A stretch of 64,000 bases of DNA, taken from assembly GCA_037127475.1 (NCBI GenBank), contig CM073762.1, forward strand, positions 44,416,390 through 44,480,389, written 5' to 3'. The notes beneath the pieces are model-generated. The model saw only the letters and a list, made by a program, of their open reading frames with translations. It had not been told where the DNA came from and did no database searches. How positions within the stretch are numbered: the stretch's first letter is position 1; each line of letters starts with the position of its first letter. Below are positions 11,796 to 22,946 of this stretch, one piece after another. The stretch is from Arma custos (lineage: Eukaryota; Arthropoda; Insecta; Hemiptera; Pentatomidae). The position numbers and the translations under genes are program-made.

Positions 11796-12598
11796 ATGTA
11801 GTACAAAACATCACTCTTTACTAAGTACTAAGTGATAAAAACCCGTTTGCCCATATTATTAAACTAAGACGAATGGCTATGGCGAATATGAAAAATACAC
11901 AAAAATAACAGCTCAAATTAAAAAAATGTTGTAATAAACGAAATAAGATCAATGATCGGAGTAAAGCTCTGGAGCTCCACTAAGCCATAAATTCCTCTTC
12001 TATAGAATCCTTTCAATACAAAATCCTTATTAAAATACATAATGCTCTTTACTTTGTTACGAATAAAGCAATCCATAAAGACCTCAAAGTCCCATAATAA
12101 TTATTTGGGTTGTGTTAATACAGTTATAAATTTTAATAAATAAGTTTTTAAAGTATTAATAAAAATAGTAAGGTTGGAAGCCGTTCCAACCGATGACAGT
12201 CTAAAATTTCCACTAATCCTCACTCAACTCCTAGAACGACTACTTTTAGGTTCAGCTCTTTTTGTAGGGATTTGATATTAATTGAACAACGGTATTATGC
12301 AAGGCAATTTCAACTAAAGAGATTTAATATATAGAATTATATAAACATGATTAATATTCTGTAGTTTCGTGTTGAATAGCTAGCTAATTTACTAGTAAGA
12401 TCCGTTTTTAGCACTCCAAATAAAAACATAAATAATTCTAAAAATAAAAATATCGCATCAAATATATCTTTATTCTTCTTTTCTTTTTCTCATCTCCTAT
12501 CGGAGAATTCACTTACTCGGATATAAGTCGAGGGAGAGGCAAACAAAATAATTTTTTAATATTCATAAATTTTCTGACAATACTCGCAGTTCTTTGGT
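11796..12598. other. Unique AT-rich DNA
   Basis: No repeat shared with the rest of the window, gene or RNA motif was recognised. Confidence 0.35.
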
Positions 12599-12599
12599 C

Positions 12600-12865
12600 C
12601 TACAAAAGAGGAGATCGCTGGCGGATTAAGACAAACGAAGAACGTATAAATCTATATCGTTGCCACGATTAAGAGTGCCAGGATAAGATGGCTGGGGCAC
12701 GTACTAAGAATGGAAAGAAGTAGATCACCAAAAATGATGATGTAGGGACACCCTGGTGGAAGGAGGAGCAGAGGGAGACCTAGACTTTGTTGGCTGCAGA
12801 GCAGCCGAAGACAGGTCGGAGTGGAGGAGAATCACTGAGGAGGACCTGCAAGGACCATAGCGCCG
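12600..12865 (+). mobile_element. LINE RT C-terminal relic, plus strand
   Basis: The frame reads RIRWLGHVLRMERSRSPKMM, a stop, then GHPGGRRSRGRPRLCWLQ. This is the (K/R)LRWxGHVxRM...PxGRRxRGRPRxRW signature that follows the RT domain in RTE/CR1-like non-LTR retrotransposons. A further shift leads to a WRRITEEDLQGP-like end near 12850. Only the last ~90 residues remain, with stops and shifts. It runs head-on into the minus-strand LINE relic at 12850-13185. Confidence 0.65.
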
Positions 12866-13185
12866 TTGAATAGATAAGACAGGCTCGCCGTTCCGAGCAA
12901 CACAGCGCTCCACATTTGCTCGAGAATAATTAAAGAGAGATCTACATTTTTTATAGTGTTCACGGTCGGAATTAATCTATATGCCGAAACGACTAACGGC
13001 AAAACCTTAACTTTATCAATTTTACAAACTCTACAATCCTCTACCTGGTCCTGAAATTTTCTATTTTTTTCGGTGACAACTTTTTGTATCCTATGATCTG
13101 CTGGCACTGCAATTTCAATAATACCATGGCCAATCCTCGGGGAACAGTGTTTCCTTACTTTTATTTCTATTATGGACATTACTAT
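12850..13185 (-). mobile_element. LINE ORF2 C-terminal relic, minus strand
   Basis: A 115-codon minus-strand frame contains IIEIAVPADHRIQKVVTEKN, then KFQDQVEDCRVCKIDKVKVL, PLVVSAYRLIP and SLIILEQMWSAVLLGTASL. This is the known C-terminal domain of insect LINE polyproteins that carry the (D/E)IAVPADxRI...KYQDL...VVPVVVGALG...QKxVLLGTA pattern. The frame is intact over about 110 residues, making it the best-preserved coding relic in the window, but it is truncated on both sides. The clade is uncertain (R2/R4-like or Jockey-superfamily). Confidence 0.65.
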
Positions 13186-13827
13186 TAATATTAAAAAATC
13201 CCTCCAAATTAGGAACTATTTTAATAAACTCTAGCCGCAAATCGTCAGGTATCCCAAGGAAGACTTGCCGAAGATGTTCCTCCTCCTTATACTAGCAGAA
13301 AATGCAATCCCTTCTTCTTTTTCATTTATTTAATCAAAAGTAAATATGATCAATTTCAATAATTAAAACCTGATATTTGTACTGATTTCAGGAAAAAACA
13401 GTACAAAAATGTGTATATTGTATATAATATAGACATTACACAAAATAAAAAACTATCTAATAACATAAATTATATATTTATATAATGTTTCGTAAATAAC
13501 AACATAATTAATAGCTAACATCAACTTTTGTATTTTACTGTGGCCATGTTTTCAAGTATAAGAATCGTAAATAACATAAAAATGGGTAATCAAATATAAT
13601 AATTTCCCACTACACATAACAAGCAACGCAGCGAGGTCTCAAACTTCTTATTGATCTGTAAAAGATTATGACAGTTTGCCTCTCACACGCAGAATTTTTA
13701 CTGATTCCATTTTGTTTATAAATTATAACATCTTAGACTATTAACAAATATACAAACAAAATGCATCAATAAGAAACATTGAGTTTCAATTATTGCTATA
13801 TAAAAATAAAAATGGCAAACGATAAAA
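13186..13827. other. AT-rich DNA
   Basis: The first ~140 bp could be the upstream continuation of the minus-strand LINE relic, but no frame is readable. The rest is AT-rich with no recognised feature. Confidence 0.35.
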
Positions 13828-14082
13828 TGGTAAAGACAGTACTGTATCTAAGACAAGACCTGTGGAGGGCGGTCTTTTGTCCGAAAAGACGCTGAACCGT
13901 CAGGTTTTTCCCTCCAATCAAATGTATTCACTTTGTAGCGGATCGGTGAGACCCAGTAGGGTCAGAAGATCGCACAGGGTTCATTCGTGGCTGTGAAGAG
14001 ATTAAATAATTTATCCGCCATAACCAGATTGAACTCGGAACATTCAATATAGTAACAAACTTTACCCACTGATCTACCCGCA
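13828..14082 (-). mobile_element. SINE-A, near full length
   Basis: On the minus strand the body shows GACGGTTCAGCG, CTACAAAGTGAATAC and a CAATCTGGTTATGGCGG head. On the plus strand it begins GGTAAAGACAGTACTGTATC and ends CCCACTGATCTACCCG. The head is diverged at the B box. Confidence 0.75.
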
Positions 14083-14544
14083 ATCATAACTATACATTGT
14101 AATTATTAACAAGTAAAAATTTTAGGAATTATAAGATTTTTTATTTAACCTGACACATTAAAACATGACTGCGCTCAACAGAACTCGAAAACTAAAAAAA
14201 CAACAACTTAGCAAGCTTTCATAACAATATCAATCACATCAACTAGGACTAAATAAAAATTGGATAAATAGTGGAAAACTAACTGCATCGGAGGAAGAAG
14301 AATTAAAAGGCCAATTAAACGCATTATAGTCTGTCACCAGCAATTGGCACCAATTGTTGAAGGACGGCTACAATCGTCAGCCAGCAACAATTCAAACCAG
14401 AATTGGACTTTAGAAACATTGAAAACGAGACTGCTTATATACGAAAGATATTTTTGTTGATAATCCAATATTTATACCCACATGATGATTAGAGTACAAG
14501 TCTTTATTTTAATACGTTGTATTTAAGATATAAAAGGAAAGGTG
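14083..14544. other. Unique AT-rich DNA
   Basis: Nothing recognised. A GTCACCAGCAATTGG...CAATTG patch at 14333-14360 is too short to interpret. Confidence 0.35.
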
Positions 14545-14720
14545 CACATCAAGGGCGAATTTAAGGTGGGGCACGGGGGCTATTGCCCCCCAGACGGATT
14601 TTGAAGAATCCATTACAGTACACAGTTACAGGCAAATCACATCATAGTTGTTGAAATATATGAATAAAATAACAGAAAGAACATGATTGTTGAAACTATT
14701 GTTTTGATGTTTTAATAAAC
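14545..14720 (+). repeat. Family D inner-module fragment
   Basis: GGGCACGGGGGCTATTGCCC followed by CCCAGACGG, AATCCATTACAGTACACAGT, AGGCAAATCACATCATAG and ACAGAAAGAACATGATTG match the inner module at 2195-2370 and 43.67-43.80 kb. Terminal arms are absent. Confidence 0.55.
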
Positions 14721-15308
14721 TTTTGAAACCTTTCTATAAATACTACAAGTTTATTTCTAAGTTATTGTTGAATTTTTTACCCGTTTGCCTATTGTGCCAC
14801 CCCAGGAAAATCCTGGATCCCCCTTGGTGCACATAACCATTGATAGAAAATGTGCTTGAAAAGTATTTTATCATAAATTTGATTTCCTGAAACTATTATA
14901 TAATATTTATTGCTATACTTAAACAAATTGGAGACATCAGCCATGAAGAGAATGTCAAGAATGAAACAAACTAACATTACATCTTTGTGTCACAACCTTG
15001 ATAAATCTTGCAAGGTACGCACGTTTGATTAGTGGTTCGTTTAACTTGCGTATTACACAATAAAGTAAAGATTTTTTAAAATGTAAACGTGGTGATCATT
15101 CGGTATTTTCTTTTTTTTCATTTGATTATCTGAACCATACTCGATGAAACTATACTGTTATCTTCATCAATACAAAAAGGAAATAAGCTAAAGAAAGTTA
15201 CAATGGTTACTTTCCTTCTAATAATGTACGGAAAAAAACTAAGTATAACATGTATCTATCATCGCAAAACTCAAAAAGATTCTGTAGACGTTGAGAAAAG
15301 TATGCTAT
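14721..15308. other. Unique AT-rich DNA
   Basis: No feature is recognised. Short frames near 14789-14977 and 15203-15300 are not supported. Confidence 0.35.
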
Positions 15309-15424
15309 TCCCACAGGGTCCATGGATATTAAGAGATCAAATAATTTATCTGCCATTGCCGAAATCAAACCCGGGATCTTCAACTCGGCAATTCGCCATT
15401 CTTTTCTAAACTCTGAGCTACCCC
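15309..15424 (-). mobile_element. SINE-A, 5' half only
   Basis: The plus strand reads CCCACAGGGTCCATGGATAT...AATAATTTATCTGCCATTGC then CGAAATCAAACCCGGGATCT and ends CTCTGAGCTACCCC. On the minus strand this is GGGGTAGCTCAGAG...AGATCCCGGGTTTGATTTCG, giving good A- and B-box sequence. The 3' half is missing. Confidence 0.75.
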
Positions 15425-16117
15425 ACTTCAAATTAATATTGTATGAATCAAGTATTATCAACCTACAAAAAAGAATTTAATTATTATTCAGAATATATAC
15501 GATTTGAACAAAAATAGCTTCAGAATAAATTACTGTTTTTTTTTAAAATAGTAAAAATACTAAAAATGTCTTTATTATTTTAAATGATATTCTATACAAT
15601 AATAAATTTAATATTATTAACAATAGTTTTATTTCCTAATATATTAGGAAATGTTTTAAAATAATATAAATCATCTTATTATTAACCTTGGCCTTTATTT
15701 TGGCCAAAAAAAATCTAGACCAAGAGTACATTATTATTGCAGAGTTTCATTTTCTTATTTTATTCATTATTACATTGAAAGAATAATGTACAATAGAACA
15801 AAATCGATAATTGGTTTGCGAACCGTAATTACTAAAGCCAAACGGGACAAAAGTGTAAGAGAAAAATGTATTTAACGCGTAGTGACGGAAGCATATAAAG
15901 TACAGTACACCAAAAAAGTGATCGTGTATTTATAAGACTCTATAGCAGTTATTTTCGCAGCTGGTGCAGCCTGATCTATGGAGTGATCATTTGTCCGGGG
16001 CTTCGATGGCGATTTCCATCATCGGAAAAAGATGAGCGGGTACAAATGCGCTAGGAGGAAATTGATGTTTGAACTGAGACAACCATCTGCTACTCCCGAA
16101 TTAGTACGGATTTTCCG
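15425..16117. other. Unique AT-rich DNA
   Basis: A GCAGCTGGTGCAGCC-containing patch at 15957-16110 is less AT-rich. No gene or repeat identity was recognised. Confidence 0.35.
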
Positions 16118-16450
16118 TTCCCGGCTAATATTTCTCTTCTAGCTTTGTCCCATTTGGCCATAGTATTGATGCTCCGTAAATTCTTTCTCTTTTATGTTCA
16201 ATTGTTCATTATTTGTCGACGAAAAAAAAATTTGTATAAATAATATTTAAAAAAAAAAGGTACCACTATAGCTCAGGAAGGGCTTGTGTACCGTGAATAG
16301 TCAAGGTATGTTATGTTTCTAGAGCAATGATTGTGCAGGATATGTGGCTTACTCGATATCCCGCTCAACAGCCAGGCATTTCCCTCAATTAAGGGTACCC
16401 ACTTTGGAACGCCTTAGCCCCAGAGGGTGTTCAGATCCTTCATAATCGAT
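16118..16450. repeat. Duplicated block, copy 1 (carries SINE-A, minus strand)
   Basis: Positions 16118-16258 (CGGCTAAT...AGCTTTGTCCCATTTGGCC, CTCCGTAAATTCTTTCTC, GTCGACGAAAAA, ATAAATAATATTT) match 16735-16867. In both copies the flank runs directly into a minus-strand SINE-A beginning after an A run. The SINE here (16259-16450) keeps only the 3' part (GGTACCACTATAGCTCAGGA...CCGCTCAACAGCCAGGCATT...AAGGGTACCCACTTT). The shared flank plus shared insertion point indicates one insertion followed by duplication, offset about 610 bp. Confidence 0.7.
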
Positions 16451-16734
16451 TCATATCTGTTAATAAATATATAATTTATTGGACCTTAAGTTAAGCAGCT
16501 CAGTGGTTTATATTTGTAAAATGCTGTTCATTAATGATCAACTTTTAGATTTAAAGTATTCCTGCTTATTGTAATTGAAGCTTTAAGGATCAAAAGCGGA
16601 TAATTCCATAATTTCGAAAATGACTTTTTCAAATTTCATAACAGGTCTAAAACCATAAGAAATAAATTGAAAAAGTATACAGTTCAACAAAATTATGCTA
16701 CAGTATTATAATAGGATAACACTGCATGTACCTC

Positions 16735-17168
16735 CTGGCTATTTAAATTTCCAGCTTTGTCGCATTAGGTCATAGTATTAATACTCCGTAAATTCTTTCT
16801 CTTTTATGTACAACTGTTTATTATCTATCGACGAAAAAAATAGTTTATAAATAATATTTTAAAAAAAACTGCACCACTACAACTCACGAAGGGTTTGGGT
16901 TCAGTTAATAGTAGAGGCTGTTCTGTTGCTAGAGTTCTGCACTGTCTTACAGGATATGTACTTATTTCATACCACGCTCAACGATCAGGTATTTCCCCCA
17001 AAGTATGGGTACCCACTTTATAAATGCTGGGTGAGCCTCCAGCGGGTCTATAGATGCCACAGGATTCATGTTCGGCTGTTAACAGATTAATTAATTTATC
17101 TGCTTTAGACGGATTTAAATCAGAGACCTTCAGCATAGCAACTCATCACTCTACTGATGTACCCCTAC
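16735..17168. repeat. Duplicated block, copy 2 (carries full SINE-A, minus strand)
   Basis: The left flank matches copy 1. The SINE-A (16868-17168) is full length: on the plus strand CACTACAACTCACGAAGGGT, CGCTCAACGATCAGGTATTT, ACCCACTTTATAAATGC, GACGGATTTAAATCAGAGAC, ending CTACTGATGTACCCC. The minus-strand head has a degraded B box. The SINE 3' end is preceded on the plus strand by eight A residues. Confidence 0.7.
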
Positions 17169-17588
17169 CCTTTTATACAAATGGCAATCGTACATTATGT
17201 GTCTAAACGTCTGGTCCCTCTGCCAAGCGAACAACTGCAAGCATTAATTAAACGAATTCAGAGTAAGTCCGTCCTAGTTCAGTTAAAATTTGTTTTAGTT
17301 TTTAGTTTGTGGCTCTTAATCATTCATAATGGTTCAGTACTTTTTTCACTCAGCGATTTTTCATATCCGAAGATACGGTACTTTCTTGGGTCATGTACTA
17401 ACTAAATCATGCATGACTTAATATTTGAGGCGAACATAGGACTACTGGCAGTTCATGAATGTTCAATTTCTAAAACTCGGATTAAAAAAAAAATGTAATT
17501 CTTTTACTCTACTAAGTTTTTTTTACTATATCAGAATATAATCTTTGTATAGGTCTGTTTTTTATTTATATATAGCTATTTTTGGGTG

Positions 17589-17858
17589 CAGTTTACAACC
17601 CATGAGTGGTCTTGGGGTCGGTAAATGATAGAGAACGTACTTTGCTAAGACAACGGTTATGCAGGGAGGTGGTTTTTCCCACACAATCGGATAGTTCAGA
17701 TAGTTCTCTTAGTTCGCCACTTTTTAGGAGGTTGGATGATTCTCACTAGAATGAGATCTTCCAGGGTCCATTTTTGGCTGTTAGTTGATTAAATAATTTA
17801 TCTGTCACAGCCTGATTTGAACCTGGAATCTAATGCACAGCAACTCACAGCTCTATTA
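17589..17858 (-). mobile_element. SINE-A, near full length
   Basis: The plus strand reads TTACAACCCATGAGTGGTCT, GACAACGGTTATGCAGGGAG, CCAGGGTCCATTTTTGGCTG, CACAGCCTGATTTGAACCTG and ends CAACTCACAGCTCTA. The central body is diverged. Confidence 0.75.
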
Positions 17859-18844
17859 AAAACCTATAATAGCGATTTATTCTTAATTATAGTAATTATC
17901 ATGGTAAATATAAGCATTATAAAATTCAGGATTAATGTAAATTAAATGCAGAGTTGCTAGATTGAGAATTGAGTCATTTAAAGAAGTCGATAGATTAATG
18001 CATAATCATAAACACTGGATAAATGAATAGGAATGAATCTTTCGCAACTAGGCCCCAGGAATAGCTACCACTCCCGGTTTTCCGAATCCCCAAGCAGCAG
18101 TATATCGATATGGAGGTTGTAAATATCGATACAGGGGTTTGTATTGGCGTAACTCAACCCATGTGGCTAATCCCAAGCTTACAATTCATATTGTGCAGTA
18201 ACTATATGTAAATGAGGTGTGCTATGCAGGTATACGTTACTAACAGGCCAGGGCAGCCGAACGGCTGTCATCCATGTTCCTGTCCGCCACCGCATTCATC
18301 ATGGCAACATAATCATGCAGCATCATAGGAAGGAATCAATTCCCATAGTTCGAAGGATTAGCTTATGATAACAAAACAGTACTTTGTAGGAATGTTTAAC
18401 GTAATCCTTTCTTATGACTATCATTAAATGACTTTTTTTTTAATACATGTGACTGTTTATTATTTTTATATTCTGGTCATTACATCACAACTTGTTTAAT
18501 TTTAATTTTGAATTGAATGAAAAATGCCAAAAGGGGGGCGTTCAGGATCAAAAGTGGATAGATCCAAAATTTACTTTTTCACACTTTTTGCTCATGTAGA
18601 CAAGCAATGCTTCTTCAGTTCATAACCGGATAAAAACCAAGATAAATATAAAGGTAAAGTGTCATGTGATATACATTTTTTTAAACTGAAGTAGTGAATA
18701 ATGTAGAAATGTCAATTTTTGAAATTTTTGGAGATATCGGCTTTATATAATGCTTACATGTATAAAGGCAAGTTAATTATATTCGTATATCAATTCACTC
18801 TGAAAAGGATAAGAAAACTATAACTCTAAGAAAATTCTCTTTTA
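17859..18844. other. Unique DNA
   Basis: 18030-18330 is GC-richer and contains two ATATCGATA-type sites near 18103 and 18125, and GGCAGCCGAACGGCTG. The segment at 18540-18600 (GGATCAAAAGTGGATAGATC) weakly matches 16586-16625. No gene is recognised. Confidence 0.35.
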
Positions 18845-19040
18845 GGTTTCCACGGCCACTATTATTACAAAAGACTGATTTCTTCTGGTTTAGATCGTGT
18901 TGATAAATTCTGGCCAACGTTTCGCCAGCCATGCTGCTGACTTGAGCTCATTCTCATTCTCAGGGCTGAAGAAATCAGCAGCATGGCTGGCAAAAAATTT
19001 ATCAACACGATCTAAACCAGAAGAAATCAACAAAGTCTTT
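18845..19040. mobile_element. Penelope-like inverted terminal repeat pair (copy P1)
   Basis: The left arm (about 18873-18940) and right arm (18975-19038) are inverted copies: TTCTGGTTTAGATCGTGTTG on the left and CAACACGATCTAAACCAGAA on the right. The left arm, read on the minus strand, holds GTCAG-CAGCATGG-CTGGC-GAAAC-GTTGG. The right arm has CTGAAGAA and the same hairpin but a ~14-nt deletion that removes GAAAC. The outer sequence GGTTTCCACGGCCACTATTA is also found (inverted) at 40.53 kb. Inverted terminal repeats with this motif are a Penelope-like-element trait. No RT/GIY-YIG frame is present. Confidence 0.55.
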
Positions 19041-19195
19041 GTTATAAGAAAATTATTTCCTAGATTAGAAAAAAATAACGAGGATATTTTAATGTCATGG
19101 TGAAACATCATTATATCATTTTTATTGAACAGAAATTTCGAAGGTCTAATAAAGTATTGTACAGAAAATTTCGAAATTTTCAATTTTATTTTTAT

Positions 19196-19745
19196 ATATA
19201 CAAGACTGAAAAAACAAGAAACTGTTCAACGTTTTCGCCTTCTTCAACATTTACTGGAAAAACGTTCTAAGCTCCAAATTAATTACAAAAGGCTCATTTA
19301 CATGGCAGTTATCAGATCTATTTAGACATACGGAGTTGAGCTTTGGGGCTCTACTAAACCATCCAATTCATCTCGTATCCAATCCTTACAATCCAAAATC
19401 CTTCGTAAAATCCTCAATGCTCCTTATTATGTAACAAACTCATCCATCATGATCTTAATATCCCATATGTTGCTGATTTGGCCCAAACCTAGATACCTAT
19501 CCTTCCATACACACTTGAATCCGCCAGTCTCTCAACTTGTTTCCCATACTATTCCTGATAACCCTCCGAGGCGTCTGAAAAGAAGATGGCCTCGAGACCT
19601 TCTACTATAGAACTTTATTGGAGTGCTACCGATGGGTAGTTTCTCCACAAGTTTTTTTTTTCATGTCATTTGTTCATATCAGCAAATTTATTTGATGTAA
19701 TAATTATTACAGTAATAATTATTGTAAATATCAATAAATTGATCT
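19196..19745 (+). mobile_element. Jockey-type LINE 3' end, 5'-truncated
   Basis: The frame reads RLKKQETVQRFRLLQHLLEK, INYKRLIYMAVIRSI, a stop, then TYGVELWGSTKPSNSSRIQS. Jockey-clade RT C-termini have the form (I)NYKxLIYKxxIRPIWTYGIELWG. It continues with KILRKILNAPYYV, shifts, NPPRRLKRRWPRDLLL and a T-rich 3' UTR ending in AATAAATTG. Stops and indels make it dead. It starts at the same point (TACAAGACTGA) as the copy at 37.2 kb. Confidence 0.8.
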
Positions 19746-21980
19746 AAAAAAAAATGTTTTTGATAGAGATGAAAGATAATTTAAATTGAAAGTACAGGAA
19801 TCACGAGGTTACGATTTAATCATTAATATTATGCAACTAAAGTTAGGTATGAATAAAATCACAATAAATGACCTATTATTTTTGAAAGTGATATAAATCC
19901 GATTTTTATGTATTGATATATTTAAGAGTTAATTTAAAAATATGAGGAAGCGTAATGTCTTAAACACTTAGCAAAGAGTGATGTCATCAACACTAAACTT
20001 ATTTCATAACACTAAATTCTATTATGAAATGATAATTATTAAAATCATTTAAAAGAATAAACGATTTAGTTTTAGATCCAAATGGATTAATTACACTTTC
20101 AAAAATAAACGGTAGGAGTGATTTGACAAGTTGGTTCGAGAATAGTTTAGATTCACAATATTAATTTATCCTCCTCCTAAACGTATGAACAGGACAACAT
20201 ATGTCGGGTCTGCTATACATACGTATATATATAATTCCTCTGTGAGTATGACAGTAACTACTCCTTGAAACAGGCCGTACCGCGATCGCGGAGTCGACAT
20301 TTTTGATTTTTTTTTTCAGTAATACCTCAATGAAAATGATTTGAGTTTATATTAGTAAATTACATTTTGAAATTTTTCTATTTGTCAGGAGAGAAAATTT
20401 CTGTCTGAAATTATAATCGAAATATTTGAATGTTTCGTCCTAATATTATGGGTGCATTAGTTCATGTTAATTCCCTAATTAAATTACGTAACTTAGCCAG
20501 GTACTTCTATTGTTACGATAAATTATCTGATACTATAAATCCCCAACCAACCAAGATTTTGGCTTTTCCTATACTTTATTACATTCCTATATTATTCACT
20601 TTATTTTAACGAGTCCGATTTGCAGATAAGTGGAATCCATTTAGGGAGCTAACTTTAGTCCGGATGGAGAACAAATAGGAAAGCCGAAAGACAATGGGAT
20701 GGTGATGCTGGAAGGATGGTCCGGTAAAAAGGTCACTAAGAAGATGAGTTTCTGCCTTTGTCCGGAGAACCCCTTTTGAATAAAGACAGGATTTCTTCTA
20801 TTGTCTCTTTTAGTCCTATCCTTCTCTTCCCCTCTTTCCATCCCTCCGTCCTCTCAGTACCGGCTAATATGTCCTCCATCTCTTTCATCCTGTCCTAACG
20901 TGTCCTCGGATTTCCCTGCCAATGCCAGGTGAGTTATTTCCAGCTGAACTGATTGTATAGGTATATATATATATGTGTGTGTGTGTGTATGTGAGTATGA
21001 ATATACATTATATGGCCACACACATAGTATAATTTACGAGTGCAGCTATCTTTATGCCTCAGCTTCATAATTTCCCTGCAACCTTTGGAGGTATGAACTC
21101 TAACAATAAAAGACGGATCGCATAGTTCAGAACGGTAATATTTAATATAAAACCACGCATTTCGTAGAACTTATACATCAATTTTTTTCAAACTATTGAG
21201 ATATTTTTTACACCATCAGAAATTAGAGATTTTAACGAACAAAAAGCCCACCGACTTTTTTTAAAAAAATCATATATTTTGACGTGAGAATTTCGTCCTC
21301 CTATTCCACTTTCCCACCGCAGATCACCCGTAAATTATTTTTCCTTTCATTTTTGTCATACCCTCTTTCTTTTCCAATGGGTTTCATCCAACTATTATTT
21401 TTTTCGGTTTCAAAAATTATCGATCCTGGATTATAATGTGTTGTGACAGTTTTACATATATAGAAAAATGTCGACCTAAACATTTCATTTCGGGACATTC
21501 GATGGAAACTTTAATATTTTGGCAGTTTGTGTAAAACCATTAAATACACAAATAGAATTACAATACCCTACAATGTTATTCTTTCCATAGCTATATAGGC
21601 TCGGTGAATCTAAGATTTACTATGTGTAAGTTATATTTAAACTTTTTCTTAAACTTCTTTTTAGTTTTTTAGCTAAGTGAGAAACATAGAAAAGAAAATA
21701 AAGACGTCACGACAAAAGGATATCAAAATCGATCTAGGGATAGTTAAAGTAGAAGTCATTTGGATTAAAATACTTCCCTTGCTTTGCAAATGGAAATTTA
21801 AAAAGCAAAAAAAAAACACAACTCTAGCACTAAGTACATTAAGGGATAATTTTGTGGTTGTGGCTGTTAGCATGATAAGCCTAAGGTTGTGCAAGGCGGT
21901 GATTAGGAAGAGATCACACTTAATCGCTAAATTTTCTATCCCAAAATAATAGAATAAAAAAGGAGTAAGCAAAATAAAAA
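19746..21980. other. AT-rich DNA with scattered GC-richer patches
   Basis: 20220-20300 includes a perfect 12-bp palindrome CCGCGATCGCGG (20280-20291). 20640-20940 is GC-richer and contains an AGGTGAGT splice-donor-like site near 20930, but no exon could be supported. Two overlapping ~90-110-codon frames at 21673-22002 lie on opposite strands and are not called. Confidence 0.35.
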
Positions 21981-21982
21981 AA

Positions 21983-22212
21983 ACTATACCGCTACAACCC
22001 ATGAAGTGTCATTTCAGTACTTGGTAGAGATCAAACCTAACCGCCAATCCCCACCCAATAGACGGTACCCTCTTTATAGAAGATAGGTGCCCCAGGAGGA
22101 TCTGCAGATGTACAGGGTCCAACAATGGCAACTAACATATTAAATAATTTATATGCCATATCCGGATTCAATCAGGGAATAGTAGACACATCAACTCAGC
22201 GCTCTACACACA
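21983..22212 (-). mobile_element. SINE-A, internally deleted
   Basis: The plus strand reads CGCTACAACCCATGAAGTGT, AGACGGTACCCTCTTTATAG, GGAGGATCTGCAGATG, AATAATTTATATGCCATATC and ends AACTCAGCGCTCTACACA. It is preceded by eight A residues. The segment around the GTTGTCTTAGAAACAGTAC box is shortened. Confidence 0.75.
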
Positions 22213-22334
22213 GTACAGCGCTCTGTTCACCTCAAACATTAATATGACATGTGTGTATACATTATTTATCATTAACTAAATATATGTAAATCATAATAGA
22301 TTAAAAAAAAAATCATCGTCGAATTTTATAATAT

Positions 22335-22672
22335 ACTAGCGACCCACCCCAGCTTTGCTCAGGTTATAAGGCATATTATGCCAGCATAATTTGTCTGTGT
22401 GTGTATAATGTATTTTTTTTATCAAGTACCGGCCACTAAGGACCACACGAATATCACTATTATCTTGCACGTTAGATAATTGCACGGGATTAGGCGGTCT
22501 TCCGTGAAACCCATCGATATTCCAACCAATTTATACAAAACCTCGACAAATTATATACCTAAACCTTTCTGGCGAATCACTCTATTGGTGAAAACCGCAT
22601 GAAAATCCGTGCAGTAGTTATTGAGTTTACCACGAACAAACGCGGCCGAGGACTTTGTATTATAAAATGTAC
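22335..22672 (+). mobile_element. Helitron-like dispersed repeat
   Basis: Begins ATACTAGCGACCCACCCCAG then CTTTGCTCAGG, and ends GGTGAAAACCGCATGAAAAT, CCGTGCAGTAGTTATTGAGT, CGAACAAACGCGGCCGAGGA and CTTTGTATTATAAAATGTAC. This start/end combination is a familiar non-autonomous arthropod repeat. Assignment to Helitrons is from general recognition of the motif, not from seeing Rep/Hel coding. Confidence 0.55.
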
Positions 22673-22813
22673 AGATTTTTAATCATGCAAAAAATTAGTG
22701 TACAAAATAGAAATGAAAACAATATGTTGAAAAATCCCATTGCAATACAGGATTGAGACCTCAGTTTACGATTTCTGTAAGTACTATTATTATTAAATTT
22801 AAATAAAATATTT

Positions 22814-22946
22814 TGGATTGAGTACACAGTAGAGACAGTATTGTTTCTAGGATTACTGTTAACAGATTGTAAAATTTATAAATCATTTCCGGATTTTAAC
22901 TGAAATACACAGCACATCAACACAGCGCTGTATTGAACTACCCCAC
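22814..22946 (-). mobile_element. SINE-A, large internal deletion
   Basis: The 3' end (GTAGAGACAGTATTGTTTCT) joins directly to the 5' part (ACTGTTAACAGATTG...ATTTCCGGATTTTAACTG...CAACACAGCGCTGTATTGAA then CTACCCC), removing about 130 bp of the body. Confidence 0.7.

Noticed and set aside
15207..15461. 84-codon minus-strand frame
   Set aside because: Lies over a SINE-A head; no protein family recognised.
16580..16630. GGATCAAAAGCGGATAATTC similarity to 18.55 kb
   Set aside because: Only about 40 diverged bases; too short to define a repeat.
21673..22002. Overlapping ~90-110-codon frames on opposite strands
   Set aside because: AT-rich chance frames; the minus-strand one starts inside a SINE-A copy.
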